Below, one piece after another: positions 28,234 to 36,796 of a stretch of DNA of 64,000 nt. Origin of the DNA: Flavivirga amylovorans (lineage in GTDB: Bacteria > Bacteroidota > Bacteroidia > Flavobacteriales > Flavobacteriaceae); contig NZ_JAUOEM010000005.1 of the NCBI RefSeq assembly GCF_030540875.1, positions 248,001 to 312,000 of the forward strand, in the 5' to 3' direction. Made by a program: the position numbers and the translations under genes. Under the pieces are notes generated by a model, which did not search any database, was not told the origin of the DNA, and saw only the letters and a list, made by a program, of their open reading frames with translations. The stretch's first letter is position 1. Each line of letters begins with the position of its first letter.

Positions 28234-28348
28234 ATTTAATAAATAATTTGATTAGTGAACTTGCTAGGCTTCTTGACAGTTGTTTTCGATGAATTATTGC
28301 TTTACATTTGAAATCTTTTTATTCAATTTTACAATCAATATGCAATAG

Positions 28349-28864
28349 ATGAAAACCATTTTTTTAACACTTATATGGTTTGTTTGTTTTTGTTCTTTTT
28401 CTCAAGACTATGAGAATGGAAGTGTTGATTTTGGTTTGGGTGCTGCAATTAGTGTTGGATTGCAGGAAGAAGTAGGTTTTGATATCAGATTTCAGTATCA
28501 ACCTTCAACAAAAACACGTACTTATATAGCTGAGTATAATCGATTTTTTATAAAAGAATTCGAAAATACAGAAGTTTATAATGAGTTTGGTATTACTTAT
28601 AATATACGTTTGATGCATTGGAACGCATTAAGTATTACTGGGGGCGTTGGATATATTGTAAACGACTATAAAATATTAAGTAGAGCGGAAGACACCTCTT
28701 CATTGTTTTTCTCCACAGGTAATTTTAATCATGCTGCAGCACTTAAATTTAGAGGATTATATGATATAAATCCGATACAGGTGTTTGTAGAGTTTAATCT
28801 AAAGAGTTTTGGAAAACGATACGATACTGTTATTTTTGGGCTTACATATTCTCTAGGGGTTTAG
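28349..28864 (+). CDS. Hypothetical exported beta-barrel-like protein
   Basis: 171 aa. A signal peptide (MKTIFLTLIWFVCFCSFSQ) is followed by alternating aromatic/polar strands (VDFGLGAAISVGLQEEVGFD, then TYNIRLMHWNALSITGGVGY) and a C-terminus ending in TVIFGLTYSLGV. This fits a small outer-membrane beta-barrel. I do not recognise a named family. It is convergent with moaA, separated by 17 bp, and has no obvious link to molybdopterin synthesis. Confidence 0.7.
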   Translation: MKTIFLTLIWFVCFCSFSQDYENGSVDFGLGAAISVGLQEEVGFDIRFQYQPSTKTRTYIAEYNRFFIKEFENTEVYNEFGITYNIRLMHWNALSITGGVGYIVNDYKILSRAEDTSSLFFSTGNFNHAAALKFRGLYDINPIQVFVEFNLKSFGKRYDTVIFGLTYSLGV

Positions 28865-28881
28865 CTTTGAAGTCATACCCC

Positions 28882-29889
28882 TTAGCCTCCAATAGCAGTC
28901 ATACTTCTATTATTGTTATGTAATTCGGGTTCTTGAAGTTTTTTAAGCGTATCCATGCCTCCTCGAACTTTAAGCTTTGCTTGTACTGCTTTTTGAATGA
29001 TTGGTTCAATGGGATTACCAGATCTTAGCGTGGTTAATAAATCAGATTCTGTTGAAGAAAATAAACAGTTTTTTATTTGTCCGTTGGCTGTTAATCTAAG
29101 TCTGTTACACGAATCACAAAACGGATTTGTTACAGAACTAATAATAGCGAAACTACCTTTATAACCTTTTATTTTATAGTTTTTAGAAGTATCGTTAGGA
29201 GCATCTTGTATACGTTCTATGCTTTCTTTAGGAAAAGAAGCATTAACATAATCCATCACTTCGGCGTAGGAAACCATTTTACTCATATCCCATTTGTTAC
29301 CATCAAAAGGCATAAATTCAATAAAGCGAACAGAAATTGGTAAGTCTTTTGTGAAATTTATAAAGTCTATAATTTCATTATCGTTAAACCCTTTCATTAA
29401 AACGGCATTCACCTTAACTGTGAAGCCTTCTTTGACCAATAATAAAATATTGTTATAAACCTTTTTAAACTCATGTCTTCTGGTAATGTGTTTAAACTTG
29501 CCTTCATCTAAGGAATCTAAACTCACATTGATTTTATTAACGCCATTAGCTTTTAAAACATCAATGAATTTATCAATAATAACAGCATTGGACGTGATGG
29601 ATAATTCTACAGGAAGCGTTGCCAGTTTCTCTAAAATAACAGGAATATCTTTTCTGATTAAAGGCTCACCCCCAGTTAATCTGATTTTAGTAACCCCATG
29701 GTCTACAAAAGTTTTGGCTATATCATAGATTTCTTCGTAAGTCATGAGATGACTCTTAGGAGATAATTTCACACCTTCTTCCGGCATACAGTACGTACAG
29801 CGTAAATTGCAACGTTCAATTAATGAAATACGTAAATACGCATGATCTCTACCATGTGAATCTTGTAATATGTTTAGTCCTTTATTCAT
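28882..29889 (-). CDS. moaA: GTP 3',8-cyclase MoaA
   Basis: 335 aa radical SAM enzyme for the first step of molybdopterin synthesis (GTP to 3',8-cyclo-GTP). The N-terminal cluster motif is C27-x3-C31-x2-C34 (RCNLRCTYCMPEEG), followed by TGGEPLIRKDI. The C-terminal second [4Fe-4S] motif CDSCNRLRLT then KNCLFS binds GTP. The conserved GG ends the protein (TAIGG). It is the last gene of the leftward Moco set, separated from moaCB by a 33-bp palindromic repeat. Confidence 0.96.
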   Translation of the reverse strand: MNKGLNILQDSHGRDHAYLRISLIERCNLRCTYCMPEEGVKLSPKSHLMTYEEIYDIAKTFVDHGVTKIRLTGGEPLIRKDIPVILEKLATLPVELSITSNAVIIDKFIDVLKANGVNKINVSLDSLDEGKFKHITRRHEFKKVYNNILLLVKEGFTVKVNAVLMKGFNDNEIIDFINFTKDLPISVRFIEFMPFDGNKWDMSKMVSYAEVMDYVNASFPKESIERIQDAPNDTSKNYKIKGYKGSFAIISSVTNPFCDSCNRLRLTANGQIKNCLFSSTESDLLTTLRSGNPIEPIIQKAVQAKLKVRGGMDTLKKLQEPELHNNNRSMTAIGG

Positions 29890-29904
29890 GTTGATAGTGT
29901 TCAG

Positions 29905-29937
29905 AGACCTGTCAGGTTTTAAAAACCTGACAGGTCT
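29905..29937. repeat. Palindromic repeat AGACCTGTCAGG...CCTGACAGGTCT
   Basis: A 33-nt near-perfect palindrome between moaA and moaCB. The same sequence recurs at 31747-31779 between moaE and moeB. Confidence 0.85.
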
Positions 29938-29943
29938 TCATCA

Positions 29944-30855
29944 TTAATCGTGTCTTGCACCTTTTAATATTCTAAAAATATGTAGCACCGATGGAAATAT
30001 AGCATCCATGGATTCTTTAGCGCCATTTGTTGAACCTGGTAGCGCCAATAGCAAGGTGTTATTCATAGTACCTGCAACACTTCTGGATAGCATCGAAAAT
30101 GGCGTTCTGTCTTGTCCGTAGTTGCGAATGGCTTCCTCAATGCCAGGAATTCTTCTATTTAAAAGTGGTAAAAGTGCTTCTGGTGTAATATCTCTAACAG
30201 AAAGTCCAGTGCCACCAGTATAGATAATTAAGTCAACACCTTCTTTTTGATAGCTTTTTGCCTTCTCCTGAATAATCTCTTTTTCGTCTGGAATAATAAT
30301 GTAATCTTCAATTTTCACATCACTTTCCTCTAACTTCTTTATGATCGCTTTTCCAGCTTTGTCTTCTTTCTGTCCTGCTGAAATGGTATCGGAACATACA
30401 ATGACCGCTGCTTTCAGGTCTTTTCTAAAACGATCTCTAAAATCAGATTTCCCACCTTTTTTATTGAGTAATTTTATTTGGTGAATCTCAATACCTTTAT
30501 CAATAGGCTTTAACATATCGTACATGTTTAAAGCGACAACGCTTGCTCCATGCATGGCTTCAACTTCAACACCTGTTTTATAAATGGTTTTTACAGTGAA
30601 TAAAACGGTGATTTCAAGATCATTAATTTCATACTCCACACCTGTAAACTCGATAGGCAAGGGGTGACAGTCTGGAAGAATATCCGGAGTTCGTTTTACG
30701 CCTAATAACCCAGCTGCTTTACTCATGGCAAATACATTGCCCTTTGGAACCGTATCGTTTTGAATGGCAATTATAGTTTCAGGTTTGCTCACCTTTACTA
30801 CGGCTTGAGCTACTGCGGTTCTTAATGTGGTGCTTTTATGTGTTATGTCGACCAT
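29944..30855 (-). CDS. moaCB: Fused MoaC-MoaB molybdopterin synthesis protein
   Basis: 303 aa. Residues 1 to about 150 are MoaC (cyclic pyranopterin monophosphate synthase), with [16 protein letters not shown] and [19 protein letters not shown]. From about residue 153 the protein is MoaB/MogA-like (molybdopterin adenylyltransferase fold), with [40 protein letters not shown] and a final [12 protein letters not shown]. One chain thus supplies step two and the later adenylylation/metal-insertion step. The fusion is known from Bacteroidetes. It lies after a four-helix-bundle gene in the same direction. Confidence 0.93.
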   Translation of the reverse strand: MVDITHKSTTLRTAVAQAVVKVSKPETIIAIQNDTVPKGNVFAMSKAAGLLGVKRTPDILPDCHPLPIEFTGVEYEINDLEITVLFTVKTIYKTGVEVEAMHGASVVALNMYDMLKPIDKGIEIHQIKLLNKKGGKSDFRDRFRKDLKAAVIVCSDTISAGQKEDKAGKAIIKKLEESDVKIEDYIIIPDEKEIIQEKAKSYQKEGVDLIIYTGGTGLSVRDITPEALLPLLNRRIPGIEEAIRNYGQDRTPFSMLSRSVAGTMNNTLLLALPGSTNGAKESMDAIFPSVLHIFRILKGARHD

Positions 30856-30887
30856 TATGTGTTAGTTTGTTGAATCGTTGAATTGTT

Positions 30888-31253
30888 TTAATTGTTGAGT
30901 TGTGATTTTCGTAATGCATTTAGTTTATTGGAAATTTTTTCAATTTCTGTTCTGATGGTTAAATAATTGTTTTCATCAATAAAATCTAATTCTTTTGAAA
31001 TAATAATTTGGTTTAAAACTTCCATTAATGAACTAAATGCGATAGTAGTAAAATGCGCTTTATCTTTGTTTGTATTTCTTGAAGTCCCTTCTGCTATATT
31101 TGATGCTATGGATACAGCCGCTCTTCTTAATTGGCTCGTTAATCCAAATTTTTCCTCAGATGGGAACTGTTTAGTAGTTAAGTAAATCAACTTTACTAAT
31201 TCTTTTGAGTCAACCCAAACACTTAGTTTTTCGAATGAAAATGTATATGCCAT
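30888..31253 (-). CDS. Four-helix bundle protein (23S rRNA IVS-encoded type)
   Basis: 121 aa. It matches the family first seen in 23S rRNA intervening sequences: FEKLSVWVDSKELVKLIYLT, LTSQLRRAAVSIASNIAEGT (the diagnostic RRAxxSIxxNIAEG motif) and FSSLMEVLNQIIIS. These small helical proteins are common, often single genes inserted between others, and their function is unresolved. Here it lies inside the molybdopterin operon between moaE and moaCB with 32-bp spacings, so it probably arrived as a cassette without breaking the operon. Confidence 0.88.
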   Translation of the reverse strand: MAYTFSFEKLSVWVDSKELVKLIYLTTKQFPSEEKFGLTSQLRRAAVSIASNIAEGTSRNTNKDKAHFTTIAFSSLMEVLNQIIISKELDFIDENNYLTIRTEIEKISNKLNALRKSQLNN

Positions 31254-31285
31254 AATTTATTTACAATTAAACAATTAAACTATTT

Positions 31286-31729
31286 TTAACTATTAACTTT
31301 CCATTGATGTGATTCGTCTTCAAAAATCTCTTTCCCAAATACAGGTACATCCGCTTTTATAGCTTCAACAATAAATTCTAAAGCTTTAAAAACGACTTTA
31401 CGTCTTGGCGATGATACGAATACGAACAAACATATTTCACCAGCATTAACAGTTCCTAAACTGTGATAGATGTGCATACAGGTTAATTCAAACTTTTCAA
31501 AAGCAGCTTCTCTTATATCATGGAATTTGGCATTCGCCATGTCTTCATAAGCTGTATATTCTATAGCTGAAACGGTTTTATTTTCGATAACGTCGGCACG
31601 TACTTGCCCTAAAAAAATATTATGAGCACCGATGCTGGTTTTGGTTTGATGTTTTGCAATGGAATTTCCTATAAATTCAGAGGAAATAGCGCCTTGCCTA
31701 AATACGTTTTTTATTTTTTTATCTGCCAT
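31286..31729 (-). CDS. moaE: Molybdopterin synthase catalytic subunit MoaE
   Basis: 147 aa. Family signatures are HNIFLGQVRADV, IEYTAYEDMANAKFHDIREA, CMHIYHSLGTVNAGEICLFV, SSPRRKVVFKALEFIVEAIK and VPVFGKEIFED, which contains the conserved catalytic Lys region. MoaE with MoaD transfers two sulfurs to cyclic pyranopterin monophosphate. moaD and moeB lie upstream in the same direction. Confidence 0.94.
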   Translation of the reverse strand: MADKKIKNVFRQGAISSEFIGNSIAKHQTKTSIGAHNIFLGQVRADVIENKTVSAIEYTAYEDMANAKFHDIREAAFEKFELTCMHIYHSLGTVNAGEICLFVFVSSPRRKVVFKALEFIVEAIKADVPVFGKEIFEDESHQWKVNS

Positions 31730-31746
31730 TATTTTTTATGTTTTGT

Positions 31747-31779
31747 AGACCTGTCAGGTTTTTAAAACCTGACAGGTCT
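31747..31779. repeat. Palindromic repeat AGACCTGTCAGG...CCTGACAGGTCT
   Basis: Second copy of the 33-nt palindrome (first at 29905), between moaE and moeB. Confidence 0.85.
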
Positions 31780-31787
31780 GATTTATT

Positions 31788-32876
31788 TTAATTGGCTAAC
31801 CTGCTAGTTTTTTGACAAAATTCATCTATTTCTGAAGCCCCTTCAATAAGGCTGTAACAATTATTGATTTCAAATGCTTTTAGTATGGAAACGGCCTTTT
31901 TACTTCTAATTCCTGATTGACAAAAAATTGCTTTTTTCTTTTCTGGGTTGATTTTCTCTAATTGAGATTCCAATACACTCAAAGGGATGTATGTAACGTC
32001 TAAACTGTCAACTTTTGGTGTTTCGTGAGTTTCACGAACATCTATAATTTGAATGTTTGATTGAGTGATAACTTCTGCTATTGAAATAGTATCGATTTCT
32101 ATGTCACAAACCGCTTCAATATCTTGGCTATGGAAACTATCTTTTTTGTCTAAAACAGTCTCGATTTCAGAGGCTGATCTGTTTATTTTTAATGTGATGC
32201 TTTGATTATTTAATGCATTGTAGCAAAGTAGTTTTCCAGAAAGTGGCTTACCAAGTCCTAATATGATTTTTAAAACTTCGTTAGCTTGCATTGTTCCAAT
32301 AATCCCAGGTAACACACCTAAAACACCTATCTCAGAGCAATTAGGAACGGCTCCTTTTTCTGGTGGAGTAGGGAATAAGCAGCGATAACTTGGCCCGTTG
32401 TTATAATTAAAGACCGATACCTGGCCTTCAAACTTGTAAATAGATCCAAAAACCAATGGTTTGTTGGTTATAATAGACGCATCATTGACTAGGTAACGGG
32501 TTGCGAAATTATCGGATCCATCAACAATAATGTCGTACTGATTAAATAGTTCGATCGCATTTTTATGTGTCAGCTTTTCGGGATAGGAAATTATAGAAAT
32601 ACGATCATTTAAATCTTCTAATCGTTTTTTTGCAGCTTCTGCTTTATTCTCTCCTAATGAAGATGTCCCAAATAACACCTGACGTTGTAAATTTGATAGT
32701 TCTACCACATCAAAATCTACGATCCCAAGTGTTCCAATACCTGCTGCGGTAAGATATTGTAAAATAGGGCAACCCAAACCACCAGCACCAATGACTAAAA
32801 CTTTAGTCTTAGAAATTTTGTCTTGACCTTCCTGACCGATTTCGGATAATATTATATGTCTGCTGTATCTATTCAT
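31788..32876 (-). CDS. moeB: MoeB/ThiF-type adenylyltransferase with rhodanese domain
   Basis: 362 aa. The N-terminal E1-like domain (residues 1 to about 240) has the nucleotide-binding GAGGLGCPILQYL, DNFATRYLVNDA and YRCLFPTPPEKGAVPNCSE with the expected active Cys. The C-terminal rhodanese domain (about 265-355) has IIDVRETHE and the persulfide-carrying Cys in FCQSGIRSKKA. It activates the C-terminal glycine of MoaD and probably supplies its sulfur. The start codon overlaps the end of a 20-bp palindrome (32875-32894), so initiation sits in the 3' arm of a hairpin. Confidence 0.92.
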   Translation of the reverse strand: MNRYSRHIILSEIGQEGQDKISKTKVLVIGAGGLGCPILQYLTAAGIGTLGIVDFDVVELSNLQRQVLFGTSSLGENKAEAAKKRLEDLNDRISIISYPEKLTHKNAIELFNQYDIIVDGSDNFATRYLVNDASIITNKPLVFGSIYKFEGQVSVFNYNNGPSYRCLFPTPPEKGAVPNCSEIGVLGVLPGIIGTMQANEVLKIILGLGKPLSGKLLCYNALNNQSITLKINRSASEIETVLDKKDSFHSQDIEAVCDIEIDTISIAEVITQSNIQIIDVRETHETPKVDSLDVTYIPLSVLESQLEKINPEKKKAIFCQSGIRSKKAVSILKAFEINNCYSLIEGASEIDEFCQKTSRLAN

Positions 32877-32894
32877 TCCTGCGAAGGCAGGAAT
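32875..32894. repeat. Palindromic repeat ATTCCTGC-GAAG-GCAGGAAT at the moeB start
   Basis: Identical to 6398-6417. On the minus strand it ends GCAGGAATG with the moeB ATG, so the ribosome site falls in the hairpin arm. Confidence 0.85.
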
Positions 32895-32992
32895 CTCATC
32901 CTACCATTTCTATTTATTTAATTTTAAATGTTCTCGATACTTTTTCTTTCAGAAAAAACTCGAACTGACATTACGTTTTCTATTTTACTTTT

Positions 32993-33079
32993 GTCATGTC
33001 GAATGAGGCACGATTGAGACATCCCATAACAGTAAATTATTCCTGTGATTATGTGATGTCGATCTCTAGGTCAAAATGA
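32993..33079. repeat. ~87-nt imperfect palindromic repeat, copy 1
   Basis: It begins GTCATGTCGAATGAGGC and ends TCAAAATGAC. It shares GTCATGTCGA..TGAGG and ACGATTGAGACATC with 34649-34736. It lies between moaD and moeB. Confidence 0.65.
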
Positions 33080-33313
33080 CTATCCTCCCGCAAAAGGAGG
33101 TAAAAGCGCAATGTCATTTCCAGAAATTAATGTTTCTAATGTCGCTAATTCCTGATTTTGTGCTACTTTAAAATCTTTATTCTTCAATAGCGTATACTTT
33201 TCATAAAGCTGTTCTATCAGCTCAGAAACCAAAGCTCCTGAAAACTCTAAAGATTCCTCTTCTTTCTGAGTCACTTCAGCTATTTGACCAAAGTATTTAA
33301 TCGTTATAAGCAT
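33080..33313 (-). CDS. moaD: Molybdopterin synthase sulfur carrier MoaD
   Basis: 77 aa ubiquitin-like protein starting MLITIKYFGQIAEVTQ and ending in the required Gly-Gly (ALLPPFAGG), which is adenylated by MoeB and converted to thiocarboxylate. It is short and acidic as normal. Its start overlaps the end of mobA by 17 bp, so translation is coupled. Confidence 0.94.
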   Translation of the reverse strand: MLITIKYFGQIAEVTQKEEESLEFSGALVSELIEQLYEKYTLLKNKDFKVAQNQELATLETLISGNDIALLPPFAGG

Positions 33314-33881
33314 CTTCTAATTGTTTTAATTCTTCTTTTGTATTCACGTTCATTGTAGTCTTATAATCATGATAACTCAATGAAATATTTTTAACACGAC
33401 ATTGATTAACAGCCACACGCAAACGTCTTTCGTCTTTTTTCAATAGGTAACTAAAAACAGGACTACATTGTTTTTTATAAAGCGCTATTAATGGCATCGT
33501 TTTACCATTACTTTCTATCTGAATAATATCAGAGTCAGCATCTATATTCGCTATCAGTTTTTCCAGTATCTCAGTTTTAATAAGTGGAATATCACAACTT
33601 AAAACTAAATTGTAATTAGTATTAGATGCTTCGAGACCCGAACAAATTCCTGCAACTGGTCCCGCATCTTTTATGGTATCTGTCACTCTTTTGTAACCTA
33701 AGGAGTCATAATCTGTATGATCCGAAACAATTATAATTTCAGATACCAGAGGTTTTAAAGCATCAATACTATGCTGTATAAAAGGCTTCTTGTTTAACAT
33801 TAAAAAACCTTTGTCTGTTCCCATTCGGGAACTTTTGCCTCCAGCTAAAATGATGCCTGTTATGTTTTTTTTGTCTACCAT
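33297..33881 (-). CDS. mobA: Molybdenum cofactor guanylyltransferase MobA
   Basis: 194 aa from the ATG at 33881; the longer frame starting upstream lies inside the neighbouring gene. The N-terminal nucleotide motif IILAGGKSSRMGTDKGFLML is classic for MobA. LSCDIPLIKTEI and the later QIESNGKTMPLIALYKKQC also fit. It attaches GMP to Mo-molybdopterin to give the bis-MGD cofactor, which the downstream NapA (DMSO reductase family) requires. Its presence in the same cluster as napA is therefore functionally coherent. Confidence 0.93.
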   Translation of the reverse strand: MVDKKNITGIILAGGKSSRMGTDKGFLMLNKKPFIQHSIDALKPLVSEIIIVSDHTDYDSLGYKRVTDTIKDAGPVAGICSGLEASNTNYNLVLSCDIPLIKTEILEKLIANIDADSDIIQIESNGKTMPLIALYKKQCSPVFSYLLKKDERRLRVAVNQCRVKNISLSYHDYKTTMNVNTKEELKQLEDAYND

Positions 33882-33882
33882 T

Positions 33883-34623
33883 TTAAGTGAAGAATAATTT
33901 AACACAAGCAATCATTAATACGAAAGCTAGAATGTATTGTAAGTTTTTATTATTTATTTTTTTACTACCATAGTAACCGCCTAAAATACCGCCAATTAAC
34001 GCGATGGCAACTAATAAAAAAGAGGCTTTTTCTAAAGTCACACCAATACTAAACTGACCTATTAAACCTGAAGCAGAATTCACCCAAATAAATAAAGCTG
34101 AAACTGCAGCTGCCTCTTTCATTTTACCCCAATGCAACAACAGAATAACAGGTGTTAAAATAATCCCTCCGCCAATACCAATCAGTCCAGAAAAGAAACC
34201 AATGATACCTCCAACGACCAGTCCTTGCCAAAGTTTTAATTCTTTTATTGAGGTACTTTCTTTTCCGAAAACGTTCAGCATTTTTAAGATGGCAAAAACC
34301 AATAAAACAGCGAGTATTTTTTTATATAATGACGCATCCACTTCAATCATACCACCAATAAAAGCTAATGGTATAGATGTGATAGCAAATGATATAAATA
34401 ACTTTTTGTTAAAGAACCCTTCTTTATAATAATAGTAAAACGAAATACCAGCAACGAATAAGTTTAGCAATAGGGCAGTAGGCTTCATACTTTCTGGAGC
34501 AAAAGAAAACAACGCCATAAGCGCCAAATATCCACTGGCACCACCATGTCCCACACTAGAATACAGAAACGATACTACTGGTAGTATGATTAAGAATATG
34601 TATATGTTTTCTGTTTGTAGCAC
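33883..34623 (-). CDS. TauE/SafE-type membrane anion exporter
   Basis: 246 aa with seven or eight hydrophobic helices. The two TSUP-family repeats show SVGHGGASGYLALMALF near the start and GLIGIGGGIILTPVILLLHW in the middle. Family members move sulfite, organosulfonates or other small anions across the inner membrane. Its place between mobA and the ModE-like regulator, 1 bp from mobA, suggests a part in anion balance linked to molybdenum or nitrate use; the substrate is unknown. Confidence 0.85.
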   Translation of the reverse strand: MLQTENIYIFLIILPVVSFLYSSVGHGGASGYLALMALFSFAPESMKPTALLLNLFVAGISFYYYYKEGFFNKKLFISFAITSIPLAFIGGMIEVDASLYKKILAVLLVFAILKMLNVFGKESTSIKELKLWQGLVVGGIIGFFSGLIGIGGGIILTPVILLLHWGKMKEAAAVSALFIWVNSASGLIGQFSIGVTLEKASFLLVAIALIGGILGGYYGSKKINNKNLQYILAFVLMIACVKLFFT

Positions 34624-34648
34624 TTTTTGTTATATAATTTTATCATTA

Positions 34649-34736
34649 GTCATGTCGAAATGAGGTACGATTGAGACATCACATTATTAAATAAACTTGA
34701 TTACAATAATGTGATTTCTCCTATTGTCGAAATGAC
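34649..34736. repeat. ~88-nt imperfect palindromic repeat, copy 2
   Basis: GTCATGTCGAAATGAGG...GTCGAAATGAC with inner stem CACATTATT / AATAATGTG. Related to 32993-33079 and to 55725-55809. It lies between the TauE-type gene and the ModE-like gene. Confidence 0.65.
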
Positions 34737-34776
34737 TAAAAGTTAATATTCAATATTGTTTTTATTAATTTCAATT

Positions 34777-35115
34777 TTATAAACTTTTTATCTTTTCCAA
34801 TTGCTTATCCAAAAACGCCCAACAATTTTTGTTAATTTCATCAAAGGCATTAACTAATGATTTTCCATATTCAGTTAGTTCGGCGCCACCACCACCTTTA
34901 CCGCCAATACTATTTATGGTGACTGGTTTTTTAGCTGATTTATTCACAGAATCTAAAAGCTGCCACGCTTTTTTATACGATATACTCAACGATTTGGCAG
35001 CTTTTGAAAGCGATCCAGTTTCTTGTATGGCTTTTAATAAATGAACACGGCCTTCACCAAGAAGTACATTATTCTCAGATTCAATCCAGATTCTACTTTT
35101 AATCTTATATCCCAT
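34777..35115 (-). CDS. ModE N-terminal domain-type winged-helix regulator
   Basis: 112 aa with only the DNA-binding half of ModE: LLGEGRVHLLKAIQETGSLS, then KAAKSLSISYKKAWQLLDSV, and the GGKGGGGAELTEYGKSLV turn that marks the LysR/ModE-type winged helix. The molybdate-binding Mop domains of E. coli ModE are absent, so how it senses its signal is open. It lies between moeA and the rest of the Moco genes and is the natural candidate to control them. Confidence 0.9.
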   Translation of the reverse strand: MGYKIKSRIWIESENNVLLGEGRVHLLKAIQETGSLSKAAKSLSISYKKAWQLLDSVNKSAKKPVTINSIGGKGGGGAELTEYGKSLVNAFDEINKNCWAFLDKQLEKIKSL

Positions 35116-35124
35116 AATCTTAGT

Positions 35125-36303
35125 TTAGACTGGTAATAAAATAACCTCTAATTCATCATTTATATTAATATTAGAAACATCTTCAGGAACAAAAACCAAT
35201 GCATTTGAAAGCGCAAATGTTTGCAACATGGATGAATTTTGTCCTTCTAATATTTCAACTGTATCACTATGATATATAGCTTTTAAAAACTGAGGTCTAT
35301 CACCTCTTTTTTCAAATTCAGACATAGACCTTGCTTTAATTCGAGGTAATTCGATAGTATCGTTATTCATCATTTTTTGCAATGCGATATACACATAAGC
35401 ATAAAAACAAGAGAGTGCAGCTGCAGGATTACCAGGTAAAGCAAATATGGCAGTGTCCTCTTTTTTTCCAAAGAATAAAGGTTTTCCGGGTTTTTGTTTT
35501 ACTTTATAGAATACCTCTTTAACTTGTAATTCTTTAAGGGCTTTACCAACAAAATCGTAATCACCAACCGATATGCCTCCCGTGGCAATCACCAGGTCAT
35601 TATTACTAATAACCGTTTCAAGTTTATTTTTAGTTTGTATATAATCATCTGCTATTTTATGAATAGTTACATCATAAAATTTAAGATTATATAAAGCGTT
35701 TAAAAGCATTTTTGAGTTACTTTCATATATTTTCCCGTATGGTAATGGTTCACCAGCTTCAACAAGTTCATTACCCGTAGTAATTAGAGCAATAGTCGGT
35801 TTTTTGTAAACCTGAGCCTCTGTGATTCCTAAAGATGTTAAATAACCTATGGCAGCAGGCGTTAATTTAGTTCCTTTTTTTAAGGCTAATTCTCCAGTTT
35901 TAACCTGTTCTCCCATAGGGCGAATATTATGACCTTCTGGTACATAATTTTCTATAGTTATTTTTGAACCATCAACAACGACTTTTTCCTGCATCATAAC
36001 GGCATTAGCCGTTTCTGGAACTGGAGCTCCTGTAAATATTCTAATGGCCTCACCAGGTTTTAAAGCGGGTCGATGATGATCTCCCGCTTTGACTTCATCT
36101 ATTAAAGTATATGATAAATTATCATGCAAAAATAACGCATAACCATCCATAGCCGATTGCCTAAAAGGTGGCATGTTTACAGGCGAAACAATATCTTTAG
36201 ACAAGTAATAACCGCCACATCTTTCTAATGGCTTTGTTTCTTCTTTAAAAAGAGGGGAAATATTATTTTTAACAGCGTTTACAGCTTCATTTATAGTGAC
36301 CAT
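35125..36303 (-). CDS. moeA: Molybdopterin molybdotransferase MoeA
   Basis: 392 aa from the ATG at 36303; a TTG nine codons upstream is weaker. Typical MoeA motifs are PPFRQSAMDGYAL, GEAIRIFTGAPVPETANAVM, GNELVEAGEPLPYGKIYESN, ATGGISVGDYDFVGKALKEL, KPGKPLFFGK and FALPGNPAAALSCF. It inserts molybdate into adenylylated molybdopterin. It is the first gene of the leftward Moco cluster, divergent from napD across a 251-bp regulatory region. Confidence 0.95.
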   Translation of the reverse strand: MVTINEAVNAVKNNISPLFKEETKPLERCGGYYLSKDIVSPVNMPPFRQSAMDGYALFLHDNLSYTLIDEVKAGDHHRPALKPGEAIRIFTGAPVPETANAVMMQEKVVVDGSKITIENYVPEGHNIRPMGEQVKTGELALKKGTKLTPAAIGYLTSLGITEAQVYKKPTIALITTGNELVEAGEPLPYGKIYESNSKMLLNALYNLKFYDVTIHKIADDYIQTKNKLETVISNNDLVIATGGISVGDYDFVGKALKELQVKEVFYKVKQKPGKPLFFGKKEDTAIFALPGNPAAALSCFYAYVYIALQKMMNNDTIELPRIKARSMSEFEKRGDRPQFLKAIYHSDTVEILEGQNSSMLQTFALSNALVFVPEDVSNININDELEVILLPV

Positions 36304-36327
36304 GTAATAAATATCGTTATGTCTTGG

Positions 36328-36371
36328 CAAATATAACGATTTTGATTTTTAATATGACATGACATTTGTCA
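36328..36371 (-). promoter_or_regulatory. moeA promoter with upstream TGAC-N4-GTCA palindrome
   Basis: On the minus strand TATATTTG (36335-36328) is a perfect -7 box, 25 bp before the moeA ATG. The palindrome TGACATTTGTCA (36360-36371) is centred about 30 bp upstream of that box, which is the class II position for a Crp/Fnr-type activator. Confidence 0.6.
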
Positions 36372-36484
36372 GTTATTTATGTTATATTTAAGCTGATCTC
36401 CCAAACTGTTATTTAGCAGTTATAAAACTGTGAAAAGGCAGGTTATTTAGATTTAATTTAAATTACCATACTGTCCCTTTTCTA

Positions 36485-36496
36485 TGATATTTATCA
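36485..36496 (+). promoter_or_regulatory. FNR-like operator TGATATTTATCA upstream of napD
   Basis: TGAT-ATTT-ATCA holds the inner bases of the FNR consensus TTGAT-N4-ATCAA. It lies 58 bp before napD and about 30 bp upstream of a possible -7 box TATTTTTA (36520-36527), the same geometry as at moeA. A similar site precedes nrfH. Confidence 0.65.
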
Positions 36497-36554
36497 GTTT
36501 TTATCTTTTTCATTTAAGATATTTTTATCCTGTTATTAAACAAACGTATTTTTT

Positions 36555-36794
36555 ATGCCTATAAAAAGTTACTTAGCACATCCAGAAGAAGGTCAAAAAG
36601 AAGCGCTCATAGCAGCTTTATCTAAAATTGACCATTGTGAAGTTATTCCATCCGAGAACAAGGATCTACTTATTGTAGTGACTGATACAGAAAATAAAAC
36701 TGACGACGAAAAAGTAAAAGAGTCCATTGAAACCATTGAGAGTTTAAAACTTCTGGCAATGGTTTCAGGCTTTAATACACCCAAAAACAACTAA
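36555..36794 (+). CDS. napD: NapD-type chaperone for periplasmic nitrate reductase
   Basis: 79 aa, small and acidic: MPIKSYLAHPEEGQKEALIA, then CEVIPSENKDLLIVVTDTEN. Size, ferredoxin-like strand pattern and position directly before napA (2 bp) fit NapD, which binds the NapA Tat signal and delays export until cofactor loading. Sequence similarity to NapD is weak, so the call depends partly on context. Confidence 0.75.
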   Translation: MPIKSYLAHPEEGQKEALIAALSKIDHCEVIPSENKDLLIVVTDTENKTDDEKVKESIETIESLKLLAMVSGFNTPKNN

Positions 36795-36796
36795 AT

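Noticed and set aside
36304-36554. Moco riboswitch between moeA and napD
   Set aside because: I could not find the expected multi-stem layout; the region is explained by two promoters and two palindromes.
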